Shown here: positions 48,741 to 57,821 of the stretch, in pieces
Position numbering within the stretch: position 1 is the first letter of the stretch
Layout of the letters: each line of letters starts with the position of its first letter
Notes under the pieces: generated by a model
Told to the model about the DNA's origin: nothing
Database searches by the model: none
What the model saw: only the letters and a program-made list of their open reading frames with translations
Position numbers and translations under genes: made by a program
Assembly (NCBI RefSeq): GCF_040105385.1
Contig: NZ_JBEDNQ010000010.1
Location: 1-64,000, forward strand
Reading direction: 5' to 3'
DNA from: Pseudonocardia nematodicida
GTDB lineage: Bacteria; Actinomycetota; Actinomycetes; Mycobacteriales; Pseudonocardiaceae
Length of the DNA: 64,000 bases

Positions 48741-49786
48741 GACCGGCCTCCGGGATCGCTGCCGGACGTGCGGACCGCGAAGCGCACCTCGTCGTCGAAC
48801 CGCGCCCGCAGCTCGTCGTCGGGTTCGGATCCCGGGTTCGCGATGTCGGTGTCGGCCCGTTCCCGGCTCCGGATCTCGTCGACGTACACGTGGAAGCAGC
48901 CCTGCAGCCCGCGGATCAGGCCACCGACCAGGCTCGCCCCGGGTTCGCGCGGGTCCAGCACGGTGCCGGCGACGCGGTGCCGGTGCTCGTCGGACCCCAC
49001 CGCCGGGCCGTCGGCATCGGGGCAGACGAGGAGCCGGCCACGCCCGGCCAGCACCGCCTCCTGCAACATCTCCAGGACGGTCAGCTCGTCGGTGGCGTCC
49101 CGGTCGCGCAGCACGTACCGGGCCACGGCGAGGTCCTCGTGCCCGATCGCCTCCGCGAGCGCGACGACGTCGTCCACCGAGTGCCCGACGAGTCCCGCGA
49201 CGTGCTCGGCGGCCGCCCGCAGCCAGCGCAGCAGCGCGAGGCCGGCGGCGTGCGGCTCGACCTCGGTCAGCAGCGCGCGGGGCCCGAGCGGGTCGTCGTA
49301 GAGCAGGGAGTGCGCGGTGATGACCTGGTCGGCCGGGGCGTCCGGCCGGGGGTGGACGACCGCCTGCCGGGACCGTCCACGGAGGGCTCCGTCGTCGGCG
49401 TCGAGCACGGCGTCGATCTCGGTGCGCACCTCGGCGAGTACCGCGTCGGCGAACGCCCGCCCGGGAGCGCGGGCCAGGATGCGGCCGACCAGGTACGCGG
49501 CCTCGGCACGGTCGTCGCCCGTGATCGACTGCATGCCGCCGGCCGGCAGACCCGGGTGGCGCACGGCCTCGATCAGCCGGAACGGCCGGATCTCGTGCGC
49601 GGTGAGCTCGCCGTAGGACTCCCAGAGCCGGGCCGAGAACGTGGTCAGTGCCGCGGCGGTCCGGCGGGCGAGCTCGTCGGAGGCGTTCCGCGGAACGCGG
49701 GCGACCTGCTGGGCGAGGTGGCCGTCGCCGGTCGGCCAGGTCGCGACGATCGCGGACCGGGCGGGATCGTGGGCGTAGGTGGTCAT
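48737..49786 (-). CDS. Unrecognised 349-residue protein joined to the DUF4253/Wadjet run
   Basis: I do not recognise this family. It is a soluble, mostly helical, acidic-Arg-rich protein (no signal peptide or membrane segment). Conserved-looking landmarks are YAHDPARSAIVATWPTGDGHLAQQ at the start, RLIEAVRHPGLPAGGMQSI, ADQVITAHSLLYDDPLGPRALLTEVEPHAAG in the middle and LLVCPDADGPAV toward the end. ATG 49786 overlaps the DUF4253 gene's stop (TGATG), so it is translationally coupled and probably works with it. It ends in the GTGA overlap with the 23-residue ORF. Confidence 0.7.
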   Translation of the reverse strand: MTTYAHDPARSAIVATWPTGDGHLAQQVARVPRNASDELARRTAAALTTFSARLWESYGELTAHEIRPFRLIEAVRHPGLPAGGMQSITGDDRAEAAYLVGRILARAPGRAFADAVLAEVRTEIDAVLDADDGALRGRSRQAVVHPRPDAPADQVITAHSLLYDDPLGPRALLTEVEPHAAGLALLRWLRAAAEHVAGLVGHSVDDVVALAEAIGHEDLAVARYVLRDRDATDELTVLEMLQEAVLAGRGRLLVCPDADGPAVGSDEHRHRVAGTVLDPREPGASLVGGLIRGLQGCFHVYVDEIRSRERADTDIANPGSEPDDELRARFDDEVRFAVRTSGSDPGGRS

Positions 49787-50508
49787 CAGTCCCACCAGAA
49801 TCCCCACGAGTCCGCCCCGCGGACCTTCCGGGCGTAGCTGTCCAGTGTGTACACGTAGCCGTCGCCGCGCTGCGGGTCCTGTGCGTCCGGGCAGAAGGCG
49901 AAGTGCTCGCCGGCGACCTGCGCGCACTCGTCGTCGTACATCGGGGGCCGCGCCACCGACAGCTCCATCCGGGACCGGGACAGCTCGACGACGACCGCGC
50001 CCCACCGCGACTCCCAGTACCGCAGCACCGCCGCCATCGAGACCAGGTCGCGCGACGGGTAGTTGCAGGCGCCCGCCCAGCCCAGGACGGCCGGGGTGTC
50101 GGCGGGCCGGAACGCGTCGACGACGGCGAGGCTGGACGGCCAGCACCCGACCAGCGCGACGGCGGCGTCGAACGTCGCCGGCCGCAGCGCCAGGTCCCGG
50201 GGTTCGGCGTCCGGGATCGCGGCCCGCGGGATCGCCGCCGGCAGCGGGTCCCCGCACGGGCACTCGGGCAGGCACGGTCCGGGCCACCAGCGGGCGAGGA
50301 CCTCCCGGCCGTCGACGGCGTCGATCGCCTGGCTCAGCTCGACCGGATCGGCGGGGCGGTCGAGGGTGTGCTCGAGGTCGTCGGGGCGGACCCAGACGGG
50401 GCAGCGACCGGTGACGTGGGCGCGGCGCAGGAGGCTGCCGTAGAGGACGGGGTCGGGCTTCTCGGGGAAGGTCGGTGATCCGGCCGGGCCGGTGGTGGTG
50501 TGGGTCAT
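49786..50508 (-). CDS. DUF4253 protein (second copy)
   Basis: A 240-residue protein with a C-terminal DUF4253 domain: VDAFRPADTPAVLGWAGACNY, VLRYWESRWGAVVVEL, RMELSVARPP, EHFAFCPDAQDP and the ending YARKVRGADSWGFWWD. Two cysteine pairs occur in PGPCLPECPCGDP. The domain is common in actinobacteria as a stand-alone protein, with no known activity. The paralogue at 50575 is next door. Start ATG 50508 is preceded by GGCTTGGACGACG, a block also found before its paralogue (as read on the plus strand). Coupled to the downstream 349-residue gene by TGATG. Confidence 0.85.
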   Translation of the reverse strand: MTHTTTGPAGSPTFPEKPDPVLYGSLLRRAHVTGRCPVWVRPDDLEHTLDRPADPVELSQAIDAVDGREVLARWWPGPCLPECPCGDPLPAAIPRAAIPDAEPRDLALRPATFDAAVALVGCWPSSLAVVDAFRPADTPAVLGWAGACNYPSRDLVSMAAVLRYWESRWGAVVVELSRSRMELSVARPPMYDDECAQVAGEHFAFCPDAQDPQRGDGYVYTLDSYARKVRGADSWGFWWD

Positions 50509-50510
50509 GC

Positions 50511-50523
50511 GGCTTGGACGACG
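50511..50523 (-). promoter_or_regulatory. Conserved 13-bp block before DUF4253 copy 2
   Basis: GGCTTGGACGACG (plus-strand reading), 2 nt before the start codon on the minus strand. The same 13 bp at 51261-51273 precede the other DUF4253 gene. It could be a ribosome-binding or operator element, or a relic of duplication. Confidence 0.45.
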
Positions 50524-50574
50524 TCCGGTCCCGCGCGGTTCCGGGTGTCTGCGGTCGGGCACCGGGAACCGCGA

Positions 50575-51258
50575 TCAGTCCCAGCGGAACCGCCACCTGC
50601 GGGCGCCGCGGATCGAGTCGGCGTAGCTGCGCAGGGTGTGCTCCGCCCCGGTCCACGGGTCGGTCCGGTCCGGGCAGAACGCGAGATGCTCCGCGGCGAC
50701 GTGCAGGCACTCGTCGTCGGTGACCGGCGGGTCCGCGACCGACAGCAGCAGCGCCGTCTCACCGACGTGCACCAGCAGCGCACCGAACCGGCTCTCCCAG
50801 GACCGCAGGACGGTCGCGACGGCGAGCGGGTCGCGCTCGGCGTCGGCGGCCCAGCCGAGCGCCGCGGGCACGTCCGCCGGCCGGACCGCGTCGAGCACCG
50901 CCAGCGACGACCACGACCCCACCTCGGCCGCGAACCCGACCGCCGCGCGCCGCGTTCCGCGGAACGTCGAGCGGTCGGAACCGGCGCGGACGAGGCGCGG
51001 CGGGAACGCGCCGACGAACGGGTCCCGGCACCCGCAGCGCAGCGGGCACGGGCCGGGCCACCAGTCGGTCAGGATCTGCCGGGCGCCGGTCCGGACGACC
51101 GTCGGGACCGGGATCGGCCGGGGTGCGCGCCGGCCGATCCGTTCCAGGGTCGCGGGGGCGAGCCAGACCGGGCAGCGACGGCTGCGGCGGGCGGAGTCGA
51201 GCAGGCCGTCGTAGAGGACGGGGCCGAGATCTGCGGTGGGTGGAGCCGTGGTCGTCAT
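50575..51258 (-). CDS. DUF4253 protein (first copy)
   Basis: A 227-residue paralogue of the next gene with the same plan: GPVLYDGLLDSARRSRRCPVWLAPATLE, a cysteine cluster GPCPLRCGCRDP, LDAVRPADVPAALGWAADAE, VLRSWESRFGALLVHVGETALLLSVADPP, EHLAFCPDRTDP and the C-terminal RWRFRWD. Positions of the cysteines and the AFCPD motif agree in both copies, which suggests a metal or structural role. It starts 60 nt after jetD on the same strand, so it is probably read from the Wadjet operon. Confidence 0.85.
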   Translation of the reverse strand: MTTTAPPTADLGPVLYDGLLDSARRSRRCPVWLAPATLERIGRRAPRPIPVPTVVRTGARQILTDWWPGPCPLRCGCRDPFVGAFPPRLVRAGSDRSTFRGTRRAAVGFAAEVGSWSSLAVLDAVRPADVPAALGWAADAERDPLAVATVLRSWESRFGALLVHVGETALLLSVADPPVTDDECLHVAAEHLAFCPDRTDPWTGAEHTLRSYADSIRGARRWRFRWD

Positions 51259-51260
51259 GG

Positions 51261-51273
51261 GGCTTGGACGACG
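51261..51273 (-). promoter_or_regulatory. Conserved 13-bp block before DUF4253 copy 1
   Basis: GGCTTGGACGACG (plus-strand reading), 2 nt before the start codon on the minus strand; identical to 50511-50523. Confidence 0.45.
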
Positions 51274-51318
51274 GCGGCGGGCGATCGGTTCCACCGGCCT
51301 CGTGTCCGTGCCGGCCGG

Positions 51319-52530
51319 TCAGGGACCGTGATCAGCGAGGCGCCCGAGCAACCGCTCCAGCACGGCCTCCTCGTGGACCGCGACCCCGTGGTGGCGCATC
51401 GCGGCTCCCAGCTCCGCGTCCCACACCGGGTCGACCGGGTCCCCCGCGAGCGGTACCTGCGCCGTCCCTGCCGCGCAGGCGTAGTCCTCCGCGGTCATCC
51501 GCCAGGGAACGACCCCCACCTGCTCGACCATCCGGTTGGCGATCGCGATGCCGGGCCAGTCGAAGTCGCCGTGGTAGTGCAGCGGGCCGTCGGCGGCGAG
51601 CAGGACGAGCAGATCGTGGGCGACGAGCGACGGCTGCCCGCTCGTGCACACCATCGGCACCGTCCCGCCGTACCGCTCCGCCACCGCCTCCAGGACCCGC
51701 GGGTTCTCGCAGACCAGCACCGGGTGCGAGGCCGAGGGACGGTTGCGGCGCAGGTCCCAGGGGGTGAGGTGGACGGGGTCGCCGGCCTCGGCGGCGAGCG
51801 CGAGCCGGGACCCGGCCGGGCCGTCGCAGCGGAGCCCGAGCGTCAGGCAGGTCGTGGACACCAGGTCGACGCGGACGCCGAAGCGTTCCCAGAGCTCCCG
51901 GCGCCCGGCCGCGTCGGACGGCGGTTCCTGCCCGCACCGGATCGCCAGCGCGCGCAGCACCAGCGCGGTGGTGACCCGGCCGTCGTCGAGGGCGTGGGCG
52001 CCGCCGGCCGCGGTCGCCGCGAGCTCGGTCCGGGACACCGGCTCCGGCAGGCGGGCCAGCACCGCGGCTGCGCGGCGCACGGCCGCGTCGGGATCGCGGC
52101 TGCGGGTCAGGACTCCCGACCGCCGGACTCCGGCCACCCAGTCGTCGCACCAGGGTGCGTGACCGAGCAGGGCGCGCGCGGTCTCCAGCGGCGCGGCGCG
52201 TTCCGCCCGCCGTCGCTCGCGGTCACCGGGCCGGTCGGCCACGGTCCTCCCGGTCACGGCCTCGACGACCTCGAGCAGGCCGCCGACCCCGGACCGGTCC
52301 CGCAGCCCGGAGTCGAGGTCGGCGAGATCGATGGTCACCGTGGCCGCGACGACGGGGCGCCCCAGCAGCCCGGCCAGCGAGTGCCGCTCGGACCGGTCGA
52401 GGCCGGCGATCCGCACCCGGCCCTCCGCGGTGCGCCCGCGTGCCGCGAGCCGGTCGTGCAGGGTCGACCAGACCCGGGTGAGCGCCGGGTCGGTCAGCCA
52501 CGCCGGCAACGGCCGCGGGTCGGCGCTCAC
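51319..52530 (-). CDS. jetD: Wadjet anti-plasmid system protein JetD (type II, DUF2399/Toprim)
   Basis: A 403-residue protein with a C-terminal topoisomerase VI-like Toprim nuclease domain. The Toprim glutamate is Glu275 in VLVCENP, and the acidic pair is Asp322/Asp324 in GDFDWPG. The N-terminal part includes a winged-helix-like DRSERHSLAGLLGRP region. In Wadjet, JetD cleaves plasmid DNA after loop extrusion by JetABC. GTG 52530 lies 30 nt after the jetC stop, within a short tandem repeat that offers several GTGAGCGC sequences; the most downstream is chosen. Matches the TIGR02679/DUF2399 length. Confidence 0.92.
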   Translation of the reverse strand: MSADPRPLPAWLTDPALTRVWSTLHDRLAARGRTAEGRVRIAGLDRSERHSLAGLLGRPVVAATVTIDLADLDSGLRDRSGVGGLLEVVEAVTGRTVADRPGDRERRRAERAAPLETARALLGHAPWCDDWVAGVRRSGVLTRSRDPDAAVRRAAAVLARLPEPVSRTELAATAAGGAHALDDGRVTTALVLRALAIRCGQEPPSDAAGRRELWERFGVRVDLVSTTCLTLGLRCDGPAGSRLALAAEAGDPVHLTPWDLRRNRPSASHPVLVCENPRVLEAVAERYGGTVPMVCTSGQPSLVAHDLLVLLAADGPLHYHGDFDWPGIAIANRMVEQVGVVPWRMTAEDYACAAGTAQVPLAGDPVDPVWDAELGAAMRHHGVAVHEEAVLERLLGRLADHGP

Positions 52531-52565
52531 GGGGGACCTGCGCTCACGAGGGATCTGCGCTCACG
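52523..52565 (-). repeat. 17-bp tandem repeat at the jetC-jetD junction
   Basis: GCGCTCAC recurs at 52523, 52540 and 52557, period 17 bp, giving about 2.6 copies. It contains the jetC stop and the jetD GTG start, with a mini-ORF of six codons ending at the jetD start (GTGA overlap). Confidence 0.8.
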
Positions 52566-55500
52566 ACGGGATCGCCTGCAGTCGGCGGCCGTCCCACAGG
52601 TGGCGGTACTGCGCGATCCCGCGCTCGGCCGGGTCGCGCAACGCCTCGTAGATCGCCAGCGTCGGCACCGTCTCGTGGTCGCCCCACAGCCGTTCGCTGG
52701 TCACGACGAAGTCCAGGTCGAGCTGCACCAGCAGGCCGAACAGCAGCGGGTGGGTGCGGACGTCGATCTTGGGGAAGGCGTCGTCGAGCAGCACGAACCG
52801 CGGCGAGTGCGGCGCCGCGCCGGCGAGCGAGCTGAAGTGCGCGGCGGCCGCGGCGAACAGCGGCAGGTAGCAGACCACCTTCTGCTCGCCCTGGCTCAAC
52901 GGCGACCTGCGGTGCAGGTCGGCCCAGGTCCCGGGCGTCTCGGGCCGCGTGTAGCGGATCCGGAAGGCGAACCACCGGCGGTAGTCCAGGGCCCGGGCGA
53001 GGTGCTCGGAGTAGGAGTCCTCGGGCGACTCCGACCGGGACGCCTCGATCAGCCGGTGCAGCGAGTCGCGCAGCTCCCCGCGCTCGGCCGGGAGCAGCGA
53101 GCCGACCGGGCGGCCGAGCAGCTCGACGGCGCGGCGGGCGTCGCCGGGCACGTCGTCGCGCAGGTTCCAGCGCAGGGCCACGGCGATCCCCTGGCTGGTG
53201 GTGACGCCGCGCAGCAGGGAGTTCATCTCGGAGACGAGCTCCTCGGACTCCTGCCGGCGGCCGCGCAGGGACTCCCCGAGCTCGCCGAGGATGTGCTCCT
53301 CGAACAGCCGTCGCTCGCGGTCGGTGAGCAGGTCTGCGTCCCGCTCGACGCCGGCGGCCAGCCGGCGGGCGAGCACCGCGATCGGGTGCTCCCCCGCGTC
53401 GTCGCGGCCGATCACGGCGAGCGCGCCGCCGATCTCGGTCACCCGGGGGTCGACGTCGGCGGCGGGCCCGCTGGTGGCCTCCTGCAGCGCCGCGAACACC
53501 GCGACGGTGCCGGACGCCCGTCCCGGCTCGGGCAGGTCCGTGAGCCGGCGGGCCAGCGCGAGGACGGCGGCCGGGACCGCACCGCCGGCGGTGAACCCGC
53601 GGGCCAGGTCGAGTGTCCCGGGCGGGATCTCGACCTCGTCCCCGGCGCCGGAGTCGAGCAGACCGGGCGTCTCGTCGAGGCCGGCGACGGCGGTGACGGC
53701 GGCCGCGAGCACCGGTTCGTGCTCGGTGAGCCGCGCGGCGGCGTCCTCGGCCGCCTGGCCCGCCTGCCCGGATGCGGTGTGCAGCTCGGCGATCGTCGTC
53801 TCCAGTGCGCGCAGCCTGCGTGCCAGCTCGCCGTCCCGCTCCTCGGCCGTCCGGATGCGGCCGCGGAGCTCCTGGACGGGCGCGTCGATGGAGCTCTCCA
53901 GCTCGTGGGCGGCCTCCTCCACTCCGGTCGCCTCACGGTCGGCGTCCTGGGCGCGTTCCGCCGACTGCTGGGCCTCGGCGCGGGCGGTGTCGGCGGTCTC
54001 CGCGTCGTCGGTCCACCGTCCGAGCCGGCGCTGCAGTTCCGCCCCGGTGGTGAGCTGCCGTTCCAGCAGCCGGTCGAGGTCCCGCAACGCCTCGCGGCGC
54101 GCCGCGATCGCCTGGGTGTCGATCGGCAGGTCGTGGACGGCGCCGAGCTCGTCGAGCTCGCGCCGACGGGCCGCCTCCCGGCCGCGTGCCCCGGCCGCGG
54201 CGGCCTCGGCCGCGGCGGCGATCCGCTCGCTGCGCTCCGCGGTCCCGGTCCGCTCCTCGAGCAGCGTCCAGGCGCTCAGCAGATCACCGGACGGCGGGAC
54301 CGCGGCGAGCCACGCCTCGAGCTCGTCCGCCGCCCGCGCGGCGGCACGCTCGGTCCCGGCCGCCGCATCCCGCCGCTCCTCGAGCGCGGCGATCGACGCG
54401 GCGAGCTCCGCCAGCCGTCGTGCGCGTTCGGTGGCGCGGGCGGTCGCCCCGATGTACTGCGGGGCGGGTTTGGTGCTGCGCCTGGTCAGCGGGCCGAGGC
54501 GCCACCGCCCGTCGGGCGCGACGACGGCGCCGGCATCCGGCTCCGACGCCGGCTCGCCGACGGCGACCCGGGCGAGGACCCCGTCGACCACCGCCGCCGT
54601 GACGGGCGATCGCGCGGGCGGGTCGGCGAGCAGCAGGTCGCCGAGTGCCGGGCCGGTGACCGCGGCACCGGTGGGGATGACGATGTCGTGCCGGTCGGGG
54701 CCGAGCACGGCACCGTCGGTCCGCACCCACGCGTCGAGCAGGCCGGACGACTCGAGCGCCGCCTCGAGGCCCGCGCGGTCGCCGTCGCCGACCGTCCCAG
54801 AGAAGTCGATCAGCTGCCACAGCGGCGCGCCGTCGGACGGGTCCCGCCGGTCGCGCGCCCACCCGGGTGGCGGTGGCGCCGGATCGGTCTCGGTCGCCAC
54901 GCTGTCCCGGACGGTCCGGGTCTCGGCGATCTCCCGGTCGAGCGAGGCGCGCAGCGCGCCGGCGTCCTTCTCCTCGTCGCGGTGCCGGCGCAGCTCCGGT
55001 GCCGCGGCCGCCCGGGAGTCCGGGGCGAGCGCGGTGACGGCGGTCGCGTCGAGCTCGCCCGGCACCTCGAAGGACACGGCCCGGGGGGCGCCGCGCCAGG
55101 CGTCGAGGGCCGTGGTGAACGCCTGCTCAGCGGCGTCGGCGTTCCGCCGGGTGTCGGCGAGGTATCCGCGGGCCTCCTCGGCCCGCTGCTCGGCCTCGGC
55201 GGCGTCCCGTTCGGCTTGCGTCCGGTCGCCGGTCGCGGTGTCGAGCGCCGACCGGGCCCGTTCGACGTGCTCGACGACGGCGAGCCGGCGGCCCACCGCG
55301 GGTCGGGCTGCGGTGACGGCCGCCTGGTGCGCGGTGAGTGCCTCGGTGACCGGGGCGGCGTCGGCCGCCGCCGCGAGTGCGGAGACCCGCAGTCCGCCGG
55401 GCACCGGGAGCGGGGTGTCGACTCCGGCTCCGCGCAGCCCGGCCGCGTGCTCGTGGGTCGCCGTCGCGAGCCGGTCGAGATCGGCGACGAGCGCCGCCCC

Positions 55501-56601
55501 GTCGGTGCGCACCCGGGCGGTCGCGGCGCCGGCACGCGCGTCGGCGGCGCTCCGTACCCGCTCGGCGTCCTCGGCGGATCTCCGCAGGTCGCGGGCCCGG
55601 CCCTGCAGCGACTCCAGCTCGCGCTGGGTGCGCAGCATCGGGTCCCGGCGCAGCTGCTCGAGCCGGGTGGCGAGCGTCGCCCGCTCGGCCCCGGCCTCGT
55701 CCCGCTCGGTCGCCGCGACGTCGAGGTCCGCGGCGACCTGTGCGGAGCGGTCGGCGCACCGTTCGACCTCACGGTGGCGACGGGTGCGTTCGGTGTGCTG
55801 CGCGACCAGATCCGCGCCGCGGTGCCGGAGGGTCTCGCGGGCGTAGGCGGCGTAGACCTCGGCGAAGGCGGCGACGGCCTCGGCGCTGCGGCGTTGCCGG
55901 TCGAGCTGCTCGCCGAAGGCGGCGAGCTCGTCGAAGGTGTCGCCGGCGGCGCGGATCGCATCGTCGTCGAGCTGCGGGAGCGCCTGGATCAGCTGGTCGG
56001 CGAGCCGGGCCGGTTCGATGTCCTCGCCGACCTGGGGCTGACGCAGCCAGTACAGCAGGCGCAGCAGCTCGTCGTAGCGGTCCGGGTCCAGCCCGAACAG
56101 CAACCGTCCGACGTGCTGCTTGTAGGCGCGCGGGGACTCGAAGAACTGCCCGCCCCGCTCCTCGACGGCGGCGCGAAGCCGGTCCTTCGCGAGCGGCCCG
56201 GCGTCGTCCTCGAGCAGCAGCTCCTCCCCGACCCTGCCCGGGCAGGTGAAGTACCAGGCCGACGCGGCCCGCGCCGACTGCGACGCCCGGATCCCGACGC
56301 CGCAGATCACGGTCTCCCCCGGGCGGGCCAGCTCGACCCAGAGGTAGCCGGCGCGGTTCTGCCCGTCGTAGCCGTCGAGCATCAGCCACAGCAGGCTGGT
56401 GTGGTGCCGGGCCGACGCGGTCATCCGCGCCTTGTCGCCGTCGAGCACGAAGGGCAGCAGCATCTCCAGCGTCTTCGACTTCCCGGCGCCGTTGGAACCG
56501 CGCAGCAGCAGGCGCCCGCCGGCGAACTCGAAGACCTGGTCGTCGTACTGCCAGACGTTCAGTACTCCGGCGCGCGAGAGCCGGAACCGCTCGCCGGTCA
56601 T
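52561..56601 (-). CDS. jetC: Wadjet SMC-like ATPase JetC (type II, TIGR02680)
   Basis: A 1346-residue SMC/MukB-like ATPase. Walker A GSNGAGKS is at 35-42, the ABC signature LSQGEQ at about 1235 and Walker B FVLLDD at about 1269-1274, so the ATP site is formed by the two ends of the chain. In between are long Arg/Glu/Ala-rich coiled coils with a globular hinge-like segment around 585-700 (PGWARDRRDPSDGAPL and following). With JetA and JetB it extrudes DNA loops and presents small circles for cleavage. ATG 56601 overlaps the jetB stop (ATGA). Confidence 0.95.
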   Translation of the reverse strand: MTGERFRLSRAGVLNVWQYDDQVFEFAGGRLLLRGSNGAGKSKTLEMLLPFVLDGDKARMTASARHHTSLLWLMLDGYDGQNRAGYLWVELARPGETVICGVGIRASQSARAASAWYFTCPGRVGEELLLEDDAGPLAKDRLRAAVEERGGQFFESPRAYKQHVGRLLFGLDPDRYDELLRLLYWLRQPQVGEDIEPARLADQLIQALPQLDDDAIRAAGDTFDELAAFGEQLDRQRRSAEAVAAFAEVYAAYARETLRHRGADLVAQHTERTRRHREVERCADRSAQVAADLDVAATERDEAGAERATLATRLEQLRRDPMLRTQRELESLQGRARDLRRSAEDAERVRSAADARAGAATARVRTDGAALVADLDRLATATHEHAAGLRGAGVDTPLPVPGGLRVSALAAAADAAPVTEALTAHQAAVTAARPAVGRRLAVVEHVERARSALDTATGDRTQAERDAAEAEQRAEEARGYLADTRRNADAAEQAFTTALDAWRGAPRAVSFEVPGELDATAVTALAPDSRAAAAPELRRHRDEEKDAGALRASLDREIAETRTVRDSVATETDPAPPPPGWARDRRDPSDGAPLWQLIDFSGTVGDGDRAGLEAALESSGLLDAWVRTDGAVLGPDRHDIVIPTGAAVTGPALGDLLLADPPARSPVTAAVVDGVLARVAVGEPASEPDAGAVVAPDGRWRLGPLTRRSTKPAPQYIGATARATERARRLAELAASIAALEERRDAAAGTERAAARAADELEAWLAAVPPSGDLLSAWTLLEERTGTAERSERIAAAAEAAAAGARGREAARRRELDELGAVHDLPIDTQAIAARREALRDLDRLLERQLTTGAELQRRLGRWTDDAETADTARAEAQQSAERAQDADREATGVEEAAHELESSIDAPVQELRGRIRTAEERDGELARRLRALETTIAELHTASGQAGQAAEDAAARLTEHEPVLAAAVTAVAGLDETPGLLDSGAGDEVEIPPGTLDLARGFTAGGAVPAAVLALARRLTDLPEPGRASGTVAVFAALQEATSGPAADVDPRVTEIGGALAVIGRDDAGEHPIAVLARRLAAGVERDADLLTDRERRLFEEHILGELGESLRGRRQESEELVSEMNSLLRGVTTSQGIAVALRWNLRDDVPGDARRAVELLGRPVGSLLPAERGELRDSLHRLIEASRSESPEDSYSEHLARALDYRRWFAFRIRYTRPETPGTWADLHRRSPLSQGEQKVVCYLPLFAAAAAHFSSLAGAAPHSPRFVLLDDAFPKIDVRTHPLLFGLLVQLDLDFVVTSERLWGDHETVPTLAIYEALRDPAERGIAQYRHLWDGRRLQAIPS

Positions 56602-57821
56602 GTCGGCTCCTCCTGCTGCGCGAACAGGGACGGCTGCCCGCCGTCGGGTTCGGTGATCGAGGCCCGGACGGCGTAGCGCGCGGCGGCCGCGTGCAGCAGC
56701 CACGATCCGTCCGGTTCGGTGCGGACCAGGCCGGAGTCGCGCAGAACCACCGTCGCGTCGGCGAGCGCGGCGGCGGGATCCTCCCGGTGCTCCTTCTTCA
56801 GGCCACGCCCCCACTCGGCGTGGATCGCGTCCGCCGCGGCGGCGAGGGTGCCGGGATCGACCCGCAACCAGGTCCGGTCACCGGCATCCCGCTCCCGGGC
56901 GGCCGGTCGGAGCCCCTCCGCCAGACGCTCGAGCAGCAGCAGCGCGAACTGGCGACCCGATCCCCCGCCGGGGAACTCGCGGTCGGTGAGCTCGCCGTCC
57001 GGGTCGACCGCGAGCGCACCCTCCGCGCGGATCTCGAGTTCCAGCCCGAACCGGTCGGCGAACCACTCGCGCTCCCGGTTGCGGTTGCGGCGCCACCACT
57101 CGGCCTGCTCCTCGGTGAGAGCAGACGTGGACAGCACCGGGGACTCGACCAGCCGCCTGCGCACGGCGACCCGCGCACCGCCCGCCGCCGACGGCAGCGC
57201 GGCGGCGTCGAGCAGGTCGCCCGGGCCGTCGAGACCGCCGAGCGACGCCGAGACCAGCAACGGCAGCCGGTCCCGCCGCACGTCGAGCAGCGACGCGGTG
57301 CGCTGCTCCGCCCAGTGCTCCAGATCGCCGTCGCGCTCGTGCAGCACCCCCAGGTCGACGAGCGCGGACAGTGCGGCGTAGAGCGCCCGCCGGTCGGCGA
57401 TCGCGTCGAGGTCGATGTCGATCCCGGCGTCGACCGCCGCGGACCGGACCTGCGCCACCAGCTCGTCGACGAGCAGCTGGCCGCGGGCGCGGCCGAGCGC
57501 GGCGATCGTGAGGCACAGCAGCGCGTACGCCCGCGGTCCGAACGGCCGGCCGCTGCGGCGCAGCAGGGGACGGCCGGCGTCACGGCCGAGCCCCGACTTC
57601 ATCAGCCGCGCAGCTCCCGGCTCGACGACCAGCCGGTAGCCCAGTCCGTCGGCGAAGAGCCGTTCCAGCTCGGCGCGGTGCCGCCGGACCAGGCGCAGGT
57701 CGTCGGCACCGGGGCCGTCGGCGTGCAGGAGCGGTCGGCGCAGCAGCGCGCGGGCCGCGCGGCGGCGTTCCGCGACGGCCTGGACGTCCTCGGCCGGAGC
57801 CGGCCGCTCGACCCGGCTCAT
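56598..57821 (-). CDS. jetB: Wadjet protein JetB (type II, DUF2398)
   Basis: A 407-residue MksE/MukE-like winged-helix subunit. The region with RALLRRPLLHADGPGADDLRLVRRHRAEL, GLGYRLVVEPGAARLMK, PRAYALLCLTIAALGRA and LVDLGVLHERDG matches TIGR02678/DUF2398. It links the JetA kleisin to the JetC heads. ATG 57821 overlaps the jetA stop (ATGA) and its own stop overlaps jetC, as expected of a stoichiometric complex. Confidence 0.93.
   Translation of the reverse strand: MSRVERPAPAEDVQAVAERRRAARALLRRPLLHADGPGADDLRLVRRHRAELERLFADGLGYRLVVEPGAARLMKSGLGRDAGRPLLRRSGRPFGPRAYALLCLTIAALGRARGQLLVDELVAQVRSAAVDAGIDIDLDAIADRRALYAALSALVDLGVLHERDGDLEHWAEQRTASLLDVRRDRLPLLVSASLGGLDGPGDLLDAAALPSAAGGARVAVRRRLVESPVLSTSALTEEQAEWWRRNRNREREWFADRFGLELEIRAEGALAVDPDGELTDREFPGGGSGRQFALLLLERLAEGLRPAARERDAGDRTWLRVDPGTLAAAADAIHAEWGRGLKKEHREDPAAALADATVVLRDSGLVRTEPDGSWLLHAAAARYAVRASITEPDGGQPSLFAQQEEPT

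Noticed and set aside
53198..55846. Plus-strand open frame of 882 codons within jetC.
   Set aside because: Ser/Arg/Ala-rich text opposite the SMC coiled coils, no domain, no ribosome site.
50500..56676. Very long plus-strand open frame (about 2,058 codons) opposite jetC, jetD and DUF4253.
   Set aside because: It runs antisense to well-supported genes and has the compositional look (Arg/Gly/Val-rich, low complexity) of a GC-skew artefact.
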